Below are positions 13,340 through 25,700 of a DNA stretch of 64,000 nt, piece by piece. A program made the position numbers and the translations under genes. A model generated the notes under the pieces. The model ran no database searches. It saw only the letters and a list, made by a program, of their open reading frames with translations, and was not told the origin of the DNA. Source of the DNA: Scalesia atractyloides (taxonomy: Eukaryota > Streptophyta > Magnoliopsida > Asterales > Asteraceae); the NCBI GenBank assembly GCA_947069175.1, contig CAMTDV010000023.1, positions 91,510,240-91,574,239 of the forward strand. The letters are read 5' to 3'. The first letter of the stretch is position 1. Every line of letters starts with the position of its first letter.

Positions 13340-14017
13340 GCTCAACCTGTGACACCTAGGAATAGGAAAGCTTGTTGTTCAGCGTACGAGAAGCAAATTC
13401 CCAAACTCAACGGCACATACTTCCCGTAGAGGGGCGGAATACGAGAGAGAGTAGCTCGACTGAAAGGCGCGACTTGCCAGGCTTGAACTGGCTGCAAATC
13501 TTTCGATTTACTTTTCCGTAGGAGTCGCTTTGGTCACGCAGTTCGGTTCGGGTTCTTTATCCCCTATCCTACATCTGCGAGTCATTAGACTAGATTCTTT
13601 TTTTATCCACGACACTACTTTTGATTTATAGTAAATGATTCCCTCGGCGAACCCTCTGGAGGGGGGCGGAATTCTCAATTCCAAAATCTTGAATGGTTCC
13701 CAGAGCCTCTGATAGTTTTGGACTGTGAACTGCTCCCCAGAAAAGATTTGTTGCCGTATCTCGAGCCAATTCCGCACCAAATTAGCCCGGTGGTACCCTT
13801 GGGCTAATCGGTACTTCTCTATTTCCCTCTCGACCAAGATAGTCTATAATTTGCGTCATAACCTGCGGACTAAGCGGCCGGATATTTAGTTGATTCCGCA
13901 GATCCAAGCGGGTCCGGAGAGCTCTTCGGCGGACCTCGTCTGCCCATAAGGGTTCCGGGTCGATAGCCGCCGGAATCTGAGCAAACAAAAAGTTCCCCAA
14001 TGTAATCAAAGTTTCAA
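13340..14017 (-). pseudogene. Organelle-like open frame, unidentified, cut by assembly gap
   Basis: This block is clearly richer in GC than its neighbours and carries two overlapping minus-strand frames. The upstream frame (14017-13782) includes FLFAQIPAAIDPEPLWADEV and continues into the gap. The downstream frame (13837-13508) includes MVEREIEKYRLAQGYHRANL and LWEPFKILELRIPPPS. A single frameshift near 13830 would join them into one protein of at least 165 residues. I do not recognise the family. Base composition and style resemble plant mitochondrial DNA, which would make this a nuclear organelle insertion, but that is inference. Alternatives are a misplaced contig end or an unrelated mobile-element frame. 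Confidence 0.45.
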
Positions 14018-14117
14018 NNNNNNNNNNNNNNNNNNNNNNNNNNNNNNNNNNNNNNNNNNNNNNNNNNNNNNNNNNNNNNNNNNNNNNNNNNNNNNNNNNN
14101 NNNNNNNNNNNNNNNNN
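14018..14117. other. Assembly gap of 100 N
   Basis: Exactly 100 N, the conventional filler for a scaffold join of unknown size. Sequence on the two sides need not be truly adjacent. Confidence 0.99.
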
Positions 14118-14397
14118 GCAAAAAAATATTGTAAGTTATATTTCAATGTCATGATTAGGGTTGGTTCAATAGTCTAGTATGTGGGTTAAGCCCGGTTTTA
14201 ACAGCATGTTGACATCAGTGTAACCTCATTTGTAAAAACATATATAATAACAGTTTAACTCAATTTTAACAACAATACGTCCCATTTTTAGCTGCATGTT
14301 AGCAGCAATTAAACTCTTTTTTTACAGCATTTTAACATCAATCAAACCCCGTTTTGGAAGGGGTGTTGTTTAGTTACATTTTTTTTGGAATATTAAT

Positions 14398-15773
14398 ATT
14401 GAAGAATCAAATGAAGAAATACAAACCTACAGAAGATGGAGGAGATTCATTAGATCCTTTTACAATCGTGATGAACAAAGAGAAAGAGATGGGTATCATA
14501 GACTTTACGGTATAGGTGTTTCCAACAAAATGATAAAAAAATGGATGGTAGTGGCTATATTGAATCAGTTAAAAAAGATGAGTTATTTGAAATGCAAAAG
14601 GCAATTGAAGAGGATCATGAAAAGAATAACCGAGTTGCAAGCTATGCTAGAAGATCAACAAAAGCAAAAAAAGCCAACTTGGAAGCTATTCAAAGAGATA
14701 TCGCTAAGCAACAAGAAACATTCACGCTTAAGGAATAACTACCCCAAATGATCGGGAGTTATAAATACAAGTAAGAGGATTTTATTGATCTTGATGATTT
14801 TATATTGATTAGTTTGTTTTGACTCTGTTGTTTTAGGGTGTTTTTCGTTTATGCCTATCTAAAGCATTTTAAGATTATTGATATTATTATGCCATTTTTG
14901 TTTTGCCTTAATTGAGATAGTAATGCATATGATAACAATTCCAAATCATGATGTAAACATTGATTCTACAGATAAATTAGATTTTAAAAATGTGTAAAAT
15001 GTTGCATATGAAAAATCATAAAAAGTTGCATATGTGGTAAAAAAAAAAAGGTTTTATTTCGTTGTAAAAAAATATTGCATTTATCTAGTAAAATAATAAT
15101 AATTATTATGTTGCATTTGAGTATAGAAAATGTTGCATTTGAGTATAGAAAATGTTGCACTAAAGTATATAACATGGTGCATTTGAAAGTAAATAAAAGT
15201 TAGCTTTTGCATAAAAAAGGTACATATTAGAAAGGTTGCATTTTCTTAACATATGCAAGTGCAACCTTTTTGAAATCTTGCATTATTTAGTAAAAAGAAG
15301 GTTGAATAACGTGTATACAACTTCACCTAACACGACTTTCAATAATGGTTGTTTTCATCCTATCACAACATTTTCAAGGCATAATGCAACATTTTATCGG
15401 GATTGCATTAGGCTCATTTTGTTGTAGTATATGAAACAATTAAATAATTCTTATATTACATAAAAAATTATATTTTTTCAAGATTGTCATTAGCATTTAC
15501 TCACTTTATCATTTGTATTAGGAACATGTCTCTGATTATTACAAAAATGTTTCTCCAATTGCCCCTGTTAAAACTTATGATGCTAATACCATTGGGGAGA
15601 AAAATTGTTTAAAGGTTTCTAAAAATAATATGTCTAAGCGTAAACTAGTTGATGTTTACTATTTGGATGGAGGGTCAAGTATGTCTGATACTACAATTGA
15701 AAATGACTTGAAGACTGTGGAAGATGTTAGCAAGAAAGAAATTAAGGTTTATAGATCAAATATTGAGAAATAG
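14398..15773 (+). pseudogene. Two-exon gene-like pseudogene, function unknown
   Basis: A first coding-like block (14398-14738) reads EESNEEIQTYRRWRRF.., RDEQRERDGYHRLYG, then shifts frame in an A-run near 14535 and continues as DGSGYIESVKKDELFEMQ.. to KQQETFTLKE and a stop. A second block (15522-15773) follows a good splice acceptor (TTTGTATTAG) and is open for 83 codons, EHVSDYYKNVSPIAPVKTYD .. VYRSNIEK, then a stop. Codon use looks coding, but I recognise neither part. It could be a captured or decayed host gene, or the accessory frame of a transposon. The segment between (14750-15520) is AT-rich with many TTGCAT repeats. Confidence 0.35.
15040..15400. repeat. TTGCATTT-rich degenerate tandem repeat
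   Basis: Repeated (A)TGTTGCATTTGAGTATA and AAAGTTGCATATG units, some exact neighbours at 15110-15160. AT-rich and non-coding. Confidence 0.6.
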
Positions 15774-16384
15774 TTGAGATGTTTGTTGGCATATTTGAAC
15801 TTGATCTTTTGATTGTTTCGTTGGTTTAATGTTTTTTCACCAATCATCTTAGTTTTTTTCTTTTGGTTTGTTGACATTATTATTTGATGTTTATCAACTT
15901 TAATGTCCATGAATAATTTTATTTGATAATACAAATTGTTTGTTTATGTTGCATATTTTTCTTTAAGTATTTTACATTACGGAGTCGTTTACCATGTCAA
16001 CAAACATCCTTTAATACATGTTTCTTACAAATTTGTCAATTACCTCACCAAAAAACCTAACCCCACCTTCACAAAACGTAAAAAAAAAAAACCAAACTCC
16101 CCACCCCCAAAAAACCTAATCCTCTCCCCACACAAGCTAAATGCTAAAAACTAAACCATAAATCCAAACCTCACAACTAAATGCTAAAAAGGTTTTCTTA
16201 CATTTCGTCCCTAGAAATTTAGCAATTTTGGAATTAAAAATAAAAAATATATTAAGACACTTGCAAAGGTATGGAATGCTAAGAACTTAACTAACAACTT
16301 TAAAATACTATTAAAGTTCATTTGTCTAGAGACCAACTTTGAATCAAATCGGTTTTGAGGCATAACTGGTTATGGAGGGAAATA

Positions 16385-17055
16385 TTTGAATTTTGTACAA
16401 ATCAGTTGGGTCGGGTTAAAACCGGATTTCAAACGGGTTTTACAAATTGGTTCGGGTCCAAACCAATTTAGTAATAGAGTAGGAACCAATATAAAAACTA
16501 GTGGTTTGGGTCGGATTGGAATCGGTTTGGGTCAATCCGGTTTTAGGTGTGGTATCGGGTCGAGGTAGAACGAGTTCGGAAATATAAACCGTTTTTTTTT
16601 AAATCTCTAGATATAAAGTCTTGAGTAAACAAAGCTGTAGACCATTCAATGTTTTCTTGTATTAGTATACATGTAAAAAATTCATGGAACCATAGAAGCA
16701 ACTAAGAGTCCTGAATCATCTCACAACATACTGACACATATGTTAATTTCAAACTATTTACCTATGAATTAACCGATTCGGGTTCTACTTCATCTCAAAT
16801 GGGTCAAATCCATAAATTTAGCTATAAATGGAACGCGTTTGACAGTTATGGTTTATCTCAAACGGGTCAATCCAAAAATCCAGCCAAAAAGGGAACGAGT
16901 CAAACGGGTCAAATCCAGAAGTTCAGCTAAAAAGGGAATGGGTCAGATTGGTTATGTTATATCTCAAACGGGTCAAATCCAAAAATTCAACTAAAAATAG
17001 AATGGGTCAAAAATGTTATGTTTTATCTCAAACGGGTCAAATCCAGAAATTTAGC
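16385..17055. repeat. GGTTCGGG and CAAACGGGTCAA repeat clusters
   Basis: 16385-16570 is a cluster of GGGTCGGGTT / GGTTTGGGTC / CCGGTTTTAGG motifs. 16785-17055 is a tandem array of about 65-80 bp units built of ATCTCAAACGGGTCAAATCC, then A(A/G)AAATT(C/T)AGCTA, then GGAA(T/C)GGGTCA. Four to five units are visible. Both clusters look like subterminal parts of non-autonomous DNA elements; ends not resolved. Confidence 0.65.
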
Positions 17056-17439
17056 TAGATAAATTTATTCAAAGATTTAAATTATTACTGTAACAATATT
17101 ATTCTAGTATCACTAAAGAATCGTTTTTTATCATCATCCCAAGCTAATGAGACGACAGATGAGCAACTTTCAGTAACAACAGAATATGAGGATCATTTGG
17201 ATAAGAAATTTACCAAAGTGATAAAAAAATCATGGAATCATTTCATTACATTAATCACATACTAATTAGATATTGACAAAAATTGGCCATAATAACTATA
17301 TAGCTTATTGATACAATACTATCATCTTGAAGTAAAAAATGACATAATAACCAATCAAAAAGTACAAGAAACAACGAACGGAAGACGGGTCAAGACACTT
17401 ACTACATATTTCTGTTATTATAAGCACGATTCGTCGACC

Positions 17440-19397
17440 CTACGACACTGCAGCAACCGGAAACTGTTGTGAGGCTTCATGAACGAAACTTGGTGCCGCT
17501 AGGTTCGCATCAGAAACTTCTTCATCGGCATCCCAAAGAAACCGCGCATAAGCAGCCATAACATAACTGTATCATCATCAAATAAAAATTCTTCAGGCAA
17601 ACAATAAAAATATCATGATCTACATATCTAAACAAATATGGTTAGCTTACCTGTCATCTGGAGAAGCTTTAACCGCTTGATCGAAGTAACTCTGTGCACG
17701 CAAGGCATCCTTTTGCGTCTCCCATATCAAATCAGCATACATTGACAAAGCAGTTGCGTCGCTAGGGTTAGCCAGTATTGCTCTACTGCAGTACTCTTCA
17801 GCTTTCAAAACATCACCTGTAACCTGTTTAAGATTGTTAATCAAATCCCACAATCACATAACAAGAATATTGAATACGGATCTGGTACATATAGTGTCGT
17901 TCAAAAAGCTTGCGTCTCGTGGGTCACTCGAGAAAAGCTTGCTAGAAATCTGGCTCGAGCCATGGTTCGTTGGCTCCCTCGTTTGGCTCGTTTTAATATA
18001 CATACACTGTAAATTCTACAGTTTATAAATTTTGAATAAAAAAAGGTTATCATTTGTTTTTGTATTTATCAATGTGTAAGAATAAAAAATAGACGAGTTG
18101 GCTCAAGCTTTTGATGAGCCGAGCTAGATCACAACAGTTAGGGCCGGCCCAGAGGGGTGTGGGGTAGGTGACGGCCCAGGGCCCAAACTCCCTCGGGGCC
18201 CAGAAAGTTCTTTTCTTTTTTTTAAAAAACTAGGTATATTAAATGTGTGTATATATGTTTTGAAACAAAAAAAAGTTAATTAAACAGGTAACTGGTCTGG
18301 TGATTTTTGTTCCCTGTTCAAAGAGTTTGCATTAAATTTGTGTCAAGTTCGATTTTTGCATTTATTTTCCTATTCAATTTTATGTTTTCATTTTTAGTTT
18401 ACAACTGAAAACTTCTATTATTTACATTTTTTTGTTTTGTTTATTATTTAAATTAAATTTAATAAAACAATATTAGCAATGTTTTTTTTTCCTTTTATCA
18501 TACAAAAAATAGTAAATCGAACACATATCGAGCATGATACGACTATATTTTTTGTGGTTTCTTTTTTTGTTTGTTATATCGAGTGTATCGAAACAAAAAA
18601 AGTTTCCACTCGGTGCAACTCGAAGGTTTGATCCACTAGTTTGTATACAATTTTAATTTTTTATATACATTTTGAAAAAGTTATATTTTATCGACCCATT
18701 TCTTCATTTGTTCTTATGTTTTCTAGTATATAAATATGTACTAGCTCAAATATATTTATATTTCTTTACAAAAATGAGTTATTGACTTTATATTATAGGC
18801 CAAAAAATTTTAAAGATTTTCGAAGACGGCCCTGACAACAATTCAACTAGTTAAGAGGCGAGCTGGCTCGGTTTTAAGTGGTTCGGGCCGCAACCAACGA
18901 ACTAATAACATATGAAAACAATGAAGATGATAATTAATAACGACCTCTTTCAGGTACTTAGCATAATTACTCAGAACCAAGGAACTACTCGGGTTCGCTT
19001 CAGTCATACTCCTATAAAACCCATCCATACCATCACCATCACCATCACCACCATAATCACAACCCTCATTGCCACCACCACCACAAATCTTCCCGCCACC
19101 ACCGGCAACATCCACCATAACCATTACTCCAGACGGCCCCTCCCTTTCATCCAATCCAGAACTGGAAAACATCAAACAGCTTGCATTGTTCAGTGAATTC
19201 CTGCGTGATGAAGGAGAAAGAGTGACCAGATCACCCTCTGATGAGGCTCTTGTGATGTGTTTAGGTGAATGTAATGAGAGTGTTGGTGATGTTAGGTTTC
19301 GGTGGATGAAATCTGGGTGTGATGAGGGTAATGGTTTGGGGTTTTGTGGTTGGAAGCATGAGGTGAGTGAAGGAGTTGATGAGCTTCTGAGCAGCAT
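17440..19397 (-). CDS. TPR-like superfamily protein, three exons, 250 aa
   Basis: Exons 19397-18945, 17823-17651 and 17566-17440 join in frame to 753 nt. Donor sites are GAG|GTCGTT and ACAG|GTAAGC; acceptors are TTAAACAG| and GATACAG|. The N-terminus MLLRSSSTPSL is characteristic of a plant family of short TPR proteins of unknown biochemical role (Arabidopsis At1g80130/At5g20190 type). A Gly/Asp-rich linker (GGGGKICGGGGNEG) follows, then tandem TPR-like helices: ANPSSSLVLSNYAKYLKE, AEEYCSRAILANPSD, ALSMYADLIWETQKDALRA, YFDQAVKASPDD, YVMAAYARFLWDADEE. The frame ends QFPVAAVS. Predicted to be soluble, with no signal peptide; a scaffold role is inferred from TPR repeats only. Intron 1 is 1.1 kb and holds a hAT element, but splice sites and frame are intact, so the gene is probably functional. 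Confidence 0.9.
18131..18842. mobile_element. Non-autonomous hAT element in intron 1 of the TPR gene
   Basis: Element 18139-18834 begins TAGGGCCGGCC and ends AGACGGCCCTG, imperfect terminal inverted repeats. Flanks ACAACAGT (18131-18138) and ACAACAAT (18835-18842) form an 8-bp target duplication with one mismatch. No transposase frame. Around it (17896-18130 and 18845-18895) lie AGCTTG..GGCTCG motifs in both orientations, suggesting it sits inside an older repeat with subterminal GGCTCG motifs. Confidence 0.8.
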
Positions 19398-19465
19398 TTT
19401 GATGAAAAGACGCTTTTGGGAGATTTGATATCGGTCGGTATAGAGCTTTTAATTATGAGTGTGAA

Positions 19466-19475
19466 TATATTTATA
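19466..19475 (-). promoter_or_regulatory. Putative TATA box of the TPR gene
   Basis: On the minus strand TATAAATATA lies about 70 bp upstream of the start codon at 19397, a usual plant spacing. The region is AT-rich, so chance occurrence is possible. Confidence 0.5.
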
Positions 19476-19639
19476 AGGGACAAATTATGTAAATAGATAT
19501 AACTTACTAATTAAATTATGATCGTATGGCTATGGAATTTTTTTTTATATTTTATTTTATTTTTTTTGGATAAACTAAACTTATTGCTATATCATTGTCG
19601 CGTTACTACCACATAAGAACTTGACCATTAATTACTTAT

Positions 19640-21947
19640 AAGACTTGGCAATATCATATCAAAACCACATTTATATATGCTAGTGTACATGCTACGTCTT
19701 CGTACCTGTTCCCATAGGTTTCCGTTCTTACCCGAACCCCACAAAAATTTTATGGCAGGCTTGGGTACCTTTAGGAAGCTTATCGGAGCCTTGGAAGCAA
19801 GGAAAAGTGAGAAAATGCGAAAACAAGTTTCCGGCATCGGATCCACGTAGGCAGCAAGATAGGGCGTCGGCTGCAAAAGGACATGGCGTCGGCTACTCCT
19901 CATCTGTAGCCCAAAACCCTGATTTCCATTTTTTATTCATTTTGCCCACTCGTCGCATATCCCGGAAGTTCCAAGATATGTAATAACAATATTCAATCCC
20001 CCATATCCTTCTAATACTTAACCCCAAGATCAAACCAACTACCACAACTCACTAAGTTACTTTCTATGTTTGACCCGTTTGATCTCACCAAGTATTTTCC
20101 ATTACATTTGAACTATGAGCAACTTACTATAACATTTTTTACCCATTCATTTACATCTCATAACCATCCTACATGACTTCCAATATTCATACAACAACTT
20201 AATTTATATACTAAGAAGTGAGTTTCGAAATTCACTTACTTCGAGTGCTCATTTCGTACGTGTTTTCTCATATCCTTTCCGTTAGCCTTCCATGCTTTCT
20301 CCCACCTTGACATGATCTTATATTTTCATGTCATCATGGTTACCACATTATTAGTACAAACGCACATTCTAATATTGCATTCATTTCACATTAATATCCT
20401 ACATTGACCTTTACTCATCAAATTCCAACAACACAACGTATAAGCTAGAAGTCCCATCTTTTCATTCCACATAATTCTTAGTGTCGTCACATATAGCACA
20501 CATTGATATAACATGTACCTAATGATTTCTCTAACATAACATTTGTGACAAAAAGCCTTACTACGCTATTTATGCACAGTTGACTTTTAGAAAGTCAATT
20601 GTCTATCATATGAATTATCAACTTAATCTCATACATCCACATCATTATAGTCGAGTATACTACGGACATCATATATATTTCCTACCCACGTAGTAAGACA
20701 CACATACAACCACAAGATCACATATGCACATACAACATAATCATTCCTTCCATACTAGTCATCTCATAATTCCACAAATAACAACATCATTCAAGATTAA
20801 CTAATTTAACACTATCCTTGAACCCAACATTATCCTTATTAGAAAATCCACATATCATACAATGAGACCACTTTCATCCCTTGATCCTAACTACACAATC
20901 AACTAAGTGTATAAGGTGTGTCATATCTTCAAGCATAGAGTACAAGCTCCTAAAGCACACTCCTACAACATCATACTAATAATCAATTTTTCCACAGGAT
21001 TTTTATCTAAAACACACCTTTCATGTTAGTTTGCTAACAAAGGTATCGTTATCTCCTTCTATACTTATTTACCCACAATTTGCATACAATTTTCACATAT
21101 TTTTGTCGTTTAGATTATTCATCAAACACCTTGTGTGCACACTACTCTATAAGCATAATGTACAAGTAGTCTATGCACATTCTTCCTAATGGATGATTAT
21201 AATCAATCAATTTCACATAAACTTCACTCCACATCAATTTATCTAACAATACTTCATAATATACAAGTTCATACATCAACATTAATCCTATTTGCACCTA
21301 CATGATCATCATACTTCATTATATTTCTATTAGAAGTGGGTTTTCACTTTTAATCATCAAGATGAACAAATTTAAGCTTAATTCTTGTTCTATGAGGTGA
21401 TTCTAACTCATAACCATACTAATTTCACATAAACTCATGGATTGATTGCAACCCACTTTCTACAAAAATCACCAAATCATGAAATTCGACTTACCCTATG
21501 TTAAACTAGCATAGATGATTACTTATTAAGGCTCACGCATAAGATTGGCATGGATTTCACCCTTCAATTTAGATTTGCATATTTTAGATTATGAAGAACT
21601 TGTTCTTCCTTCCTTCTCTCTCGCTAGTCCACGCACAGACACACACATATACATCAAATTCTGCATTTTGCCTTTCTTATATTCTAACTTTCTCATATGC
21701 CACATTCAGCCCCTCATGTTTAATCTTGTATTTAATTTGATAAATACCTTTATCTTTTGCTATAAGACATATGCATAGGTATTTTAACTAGGTTGGTTAG
21801 TATCAACCAACGAGCTCCATAGTAAACGCTAGGATGTATCAACATGTTAGCTACTGGCCACGATTTGCAATATAATATCATTTGTACATGTTACGCTATT
21901 AACAAAAACTAAAATACTAACATGTACACATTTTGGGGTGTTACACA
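19640..21947 (-). mobile_element. LTR-like gypsy fragment, leftward
   Basis: Read on the minus strand the block starts TGTAACACCCCAAAATG at 21947, the 5' LTR start typical of the gypsy elements in this window. It runs through AT-rich U3-like DNA to a GC-richer segment near 19900-19660. The 3' end with TGACA and a matching target duplication was not found, so the left limit is approximate. An open frame at 19903-19628 (minus) has no recognisable domain and is likely accidental. Confidence 0.5.
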
Positions 21948-22014
21948 AAGAGGCAATCAAAATCATTGTTACAACTGTCCTCCCATGAATAATGGAACCC
22001 TCAACTTTCCTCAC

Positions 22015-22231
22015 TTAGGAATTTGGAATGTATTCTTTTTCTTGGTCCATAGCATACACTTTATCTTCACTAGGGGCTTGCTCTTCCCCAATTCCTAGTT
22101 TGTTAAATGCTTCTGGATTAGGGATTTGCCCTTCCCAATTCTCAGCCAATAAACATAGTCGAAGGCCTAATTCCACTGCATCATGTTTACCAATTGTAGG
22201 TATTTTTTCGTTGTTTTGTATACATAATTAG
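22015..22231 (-). pseudogene. Exon-like coding remnant, family not recognised
   Basis: One minus-strand frame reads NNEKIPTIGKHDAVELGLRL.. and later NPEAFNKLGIGEEQAPSED.. to KEYIPNS and a stop. Composition looks like a true C-terminal exon of a soluble protein. No further exons were found; upstream lies a stop and AT-rich DNA. It is probably a duplicated or stranded fragment of a host gene. Confidence 0.4.
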
Positions 22232-22347
22232 GAGGTGGAGTCCAATTTTTAGGTTATTTTTTCCTATAAAATTTAATGTTTGATCAATGAATGAATTGGG
22301 CTTTATAGCAGTAAATACTCCTTTTCTATCAGTTTATTTGTGAGTGT

Positions 22348-22516
22348 GATTGAGCTATTGGCGAAGCTTTATTGGGATCAGGGGTGCCTAGACCCAACCA
22401 AATTTTCGTTCATACGGTTAATTTGACTGAAATTTTTCGAAAAAGATATTTTTAGTGTTTACTCAATTTCTCGGCCTCCACTGAGTTTTCATTTAAACTT
22501 CACCACTAGATTAAAC
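22348..22516. mobile_element. 153-bp hAT-type MITE
   Basis: Element 22356-22508 starts TATTGGCGAAGCTTTATT and ends with the complement of TAGTGGTGAAGTTTAAAT. Flanking octamers GATTGAGC and GATTAAAC agree at six positions, both differences being G/A transitions, as expected for an old target duplication. Confidence 0.7.
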
Positions 22517-22654
22517 TTTGAAATCCCAACAATTAGAATGTGAATATTTTATTAGCTAATGGATTTTAGTATTTTACATGTGAAGAATATTCTATAATTG
22601 AAAAGGAAAAGATATGATTTAATTTATCACGTTTCCCAGTAGTGTATGGTTCCA

Positions 22655-22756
22655 CGAGGAAGCCACTTGGTTGGTGTGCAGTCATTTAGCAAGTGGCATG
22701 GGCTAAATTTGAATTGGGTCCAAAAATTTTAACCATTCAGCCATCTAGTTTATGTG
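22655..22756. repeat. Duplicated segment, copy 1 (filled by hAT)
   Basis: Shares GAGGAAGCCACTTG, GCAAGTGG, TTGGGTCC, CAAAAATT and TTTATGTG, in that order, with 27232-27360. The hAT element at 22757 inserted at the TTTATGTG of this copy. Confidence 0.7.
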
Positions 22757-25700
22757 TAGAGATGGGCATAATCGGATTTTATTATTACCCGAACCAGTTC
22801 CAACCCGGACCCGGTTCTGCTTGAATGTCAATGGAACCGGGTATGGTGTGGAACCAGGTCCAGTTCCTACCGGTTCACACCCAAGAATATGGAACCGTGT
22901 AAAACCGGGTACGGGTATTATGGAACCGGGTATGGTGTGGAACCAGGGTATGGTGCGGAACCGGTTTCTGATAGTGTTGGGAACCGGTTCCTGACGTCAA
23001 ACCTGTCATTTACTATTCAGAACCGGTTCCTACAGCCATTTACTGTTCAGAACCGTTTCCTGACAGTCAAAACCTGCCATTTACTATTCAGAACCGGTTC
23101 CTGATAAAATGTTACCGTTGGAACCGGTTCCTTGATAAATAAAAATAGTAACAATAATCGGTTAAAATTAAAAAACAAATTAATCGGTTACGATATATAA
23201 AAAAATTAACCGGTTACAAAAAAAAATAAAAAATTACTCAGAACCGGTTCCAGTAAGATTTTATTTCTTTGATCGTTTACTAGCGGCAGGTGCAACACTT
23301 TCCGATGAGTTTCTCTTAGGTGCGGGTACCTCGGTACAATCGTCGTCCGAATCGTTAGTCTCCACTTCTTCGTCCTCCTCTTCGTCAACAATTTTATGCT
23401 CTAACTCAACTTCATCTTCTAGACTAGTTTTATGTTGAACACGATCAACGGCATCCAAATGGTCCTTTAAGCATATTGTCATCTCTAGCGATTCCGGAGT
23501 TAGTCTTGTTCTTCTAACTGACAAAACCCTGCCACTAAGAGAAAACACACTTTCCGAAGCTACCGTGGAAGCTTGGACCGTTAGTATATCACGAGCCATT
23601 GTGGCTAGAATCGGGTATTCGGATTCTTTCGATTTCCACCATGCCAAAACATCAAATTTCCTATACTCCTCGGTGGTCATAGTAAGCGAATACTGATTTT
23701 TTTTATATCTCCCAAGTTCACTTGTTGGTTCACTCCCCTTTGTTGTCTAGCGGTCTCGTCTCTAACGACATTCAACATGGTTATAAGTGGATCCCCGCTT
23801 GTTTCATCGTTAGAGGCCGTGGACCGAGACTCAAACAAATTTGTATGATTTTTTTCACCATATTTTTAAAATAATGATCATAAAGTTTGGCCATACACTC
23901 AATGAATATTTTTTTTGTTTTTGCTTTTAAAGTTGGATCCTCCTCATGCATATCCAACTTGTCATAAATTTCATCAATTAAAGCTTCAACACCCGGTACG
24001 TTTAAAGCTGGATTTAAAGCAGCAGCACATAGAAAAACGGGTGGTAATTCTAAAAAATATTTTTAAAATTTTTGAATCATTGGTCTCGTATATTCCTTAA
24101 CATGTCACTAGAATTTTCAAACTTTTTAAAATTAGTTGTTATCAAATACAATTGGTCCACAACTTTAGAACTAGTAGGATAATAAACACCGGAAATCAAA
24201 GTCGTGTAGTTTTAAAAACTTGTAAAAAGTACTTAGGTTATGAATATTTTCCCAAGCCGTGTCGGGAAAGGGGACGACTAGGTACTCATCACTTAAAGTT
24301 GTATGAAAAGATTTTAAAGTGCCCATTTGCTTTATAGCCATTTCAAACATATGACAAGTTGAATTCCAACGAGTCGGTATATCCCAATTCGGTCCAATAA
24401 TTTTTTGGTTGACATCTTTACAAAGTTTTTTATATTCTTGATATCTTTCTTTTCCACTTTTGAAAACATCTTGGAGCATAGCTCTAAATGCTATAATAAA
24501 ATCGGATACAAATTGATCTTTTAAACCGGTTTGCACTACTAAGTTAATAATATGTGCAACACATCGTGTGTGAAAAAACACACCATCAAGTATTGGTTTG
24601 TACTTCAACTTTAATTTTTCAATCGCCGTTGTGTTTTTGAAGCGTTATCAAAGGATATTGAAAAATTTTTATCTTCTAAACTATATTTAATTATTGTGCC
24701 ATTTATAATTTTATAAATATTTTCTCCGTATGAGGAGAAGGAAACTCGTCAAACGCAATCGTACGCTTCATCATTTGCCATGTATCGGGATCAACCCATG
24801 AGCGGTGACACATATGTACAATTCCGGTAAACCATGTGGAGCCGACTACACATCACTAGTTAGGTTTACACTAGTTTTTAAATTCTTAAAAAAACAATTA
24901 AATCTTTTTTTGCATTTTCCCATAAACTTAAACAAAGACGTTTTAAAGTGCAACGACTTACATGTTTATAGCGAGGTTGTAGCTCTCCCGAATAAGATTA
25001 GTAAGATCGGGGTCGTCGAAGTGTCCAAACGGCAACGCTTTTTGTATCACCAACTTCGCCATCCGATCGCGAGCTAATTTTTGCTCATAACGAAAAATGG
25101 TACCATCTTTGGATAGTGGAACTTGACCGGATGTCATTTCCTGTAAAGCTTTGCAATACTTATTAATATGATTCGTTAACGTTGAGTTTGATTCCTTGGC
25201 TAATAACGATCCACAATGTTTACATTGAGCTTTTTGCAGCCGTCACTCATCTCGACCAACTCCCAATTGCTCCAAACTTCCTTACTGCGATTATGAGACA
25301 ATGTTCCAACCACATATGGAACCATTGATCTTGAGGAACATTGTTAACGGATTGGGGAATTTACGTTTTTGGAACTCTTTGAGGCCATTTGTTGATTAGA
25401 ATGTGAAAAAGAACAAGAAAGAAATATAACAAAAAGAATAGATATGAGAAATTGTGTGCTAAACAATAGATTTCTAAACAATATATATAGAATCGGTTCC
25501 AACGGTCAGGAACCGGTTCCAACGGTAACATTTTAACGGCTATATAACCGGTTCCAACGGTAACATTTTAACGGGTATAACCGGTTCCTTTAGAACTGAA
25601 TTTCGCGGTTCGGGTAGGGAACCAGGTACGGGTAGGAACCGGGTACGACCCGATTCAAATGGTAAAATTGTGGAACCGGGTTGGAACCAACGGGTATTTT

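Noticed and set aside
18912..19428. Plus-strand open frames opposite exon 1 of the TPR gene
   Set aside because: They are shadows of the Gly/Asp-rich exon; the minus-strand exons splice in frame to a known family.
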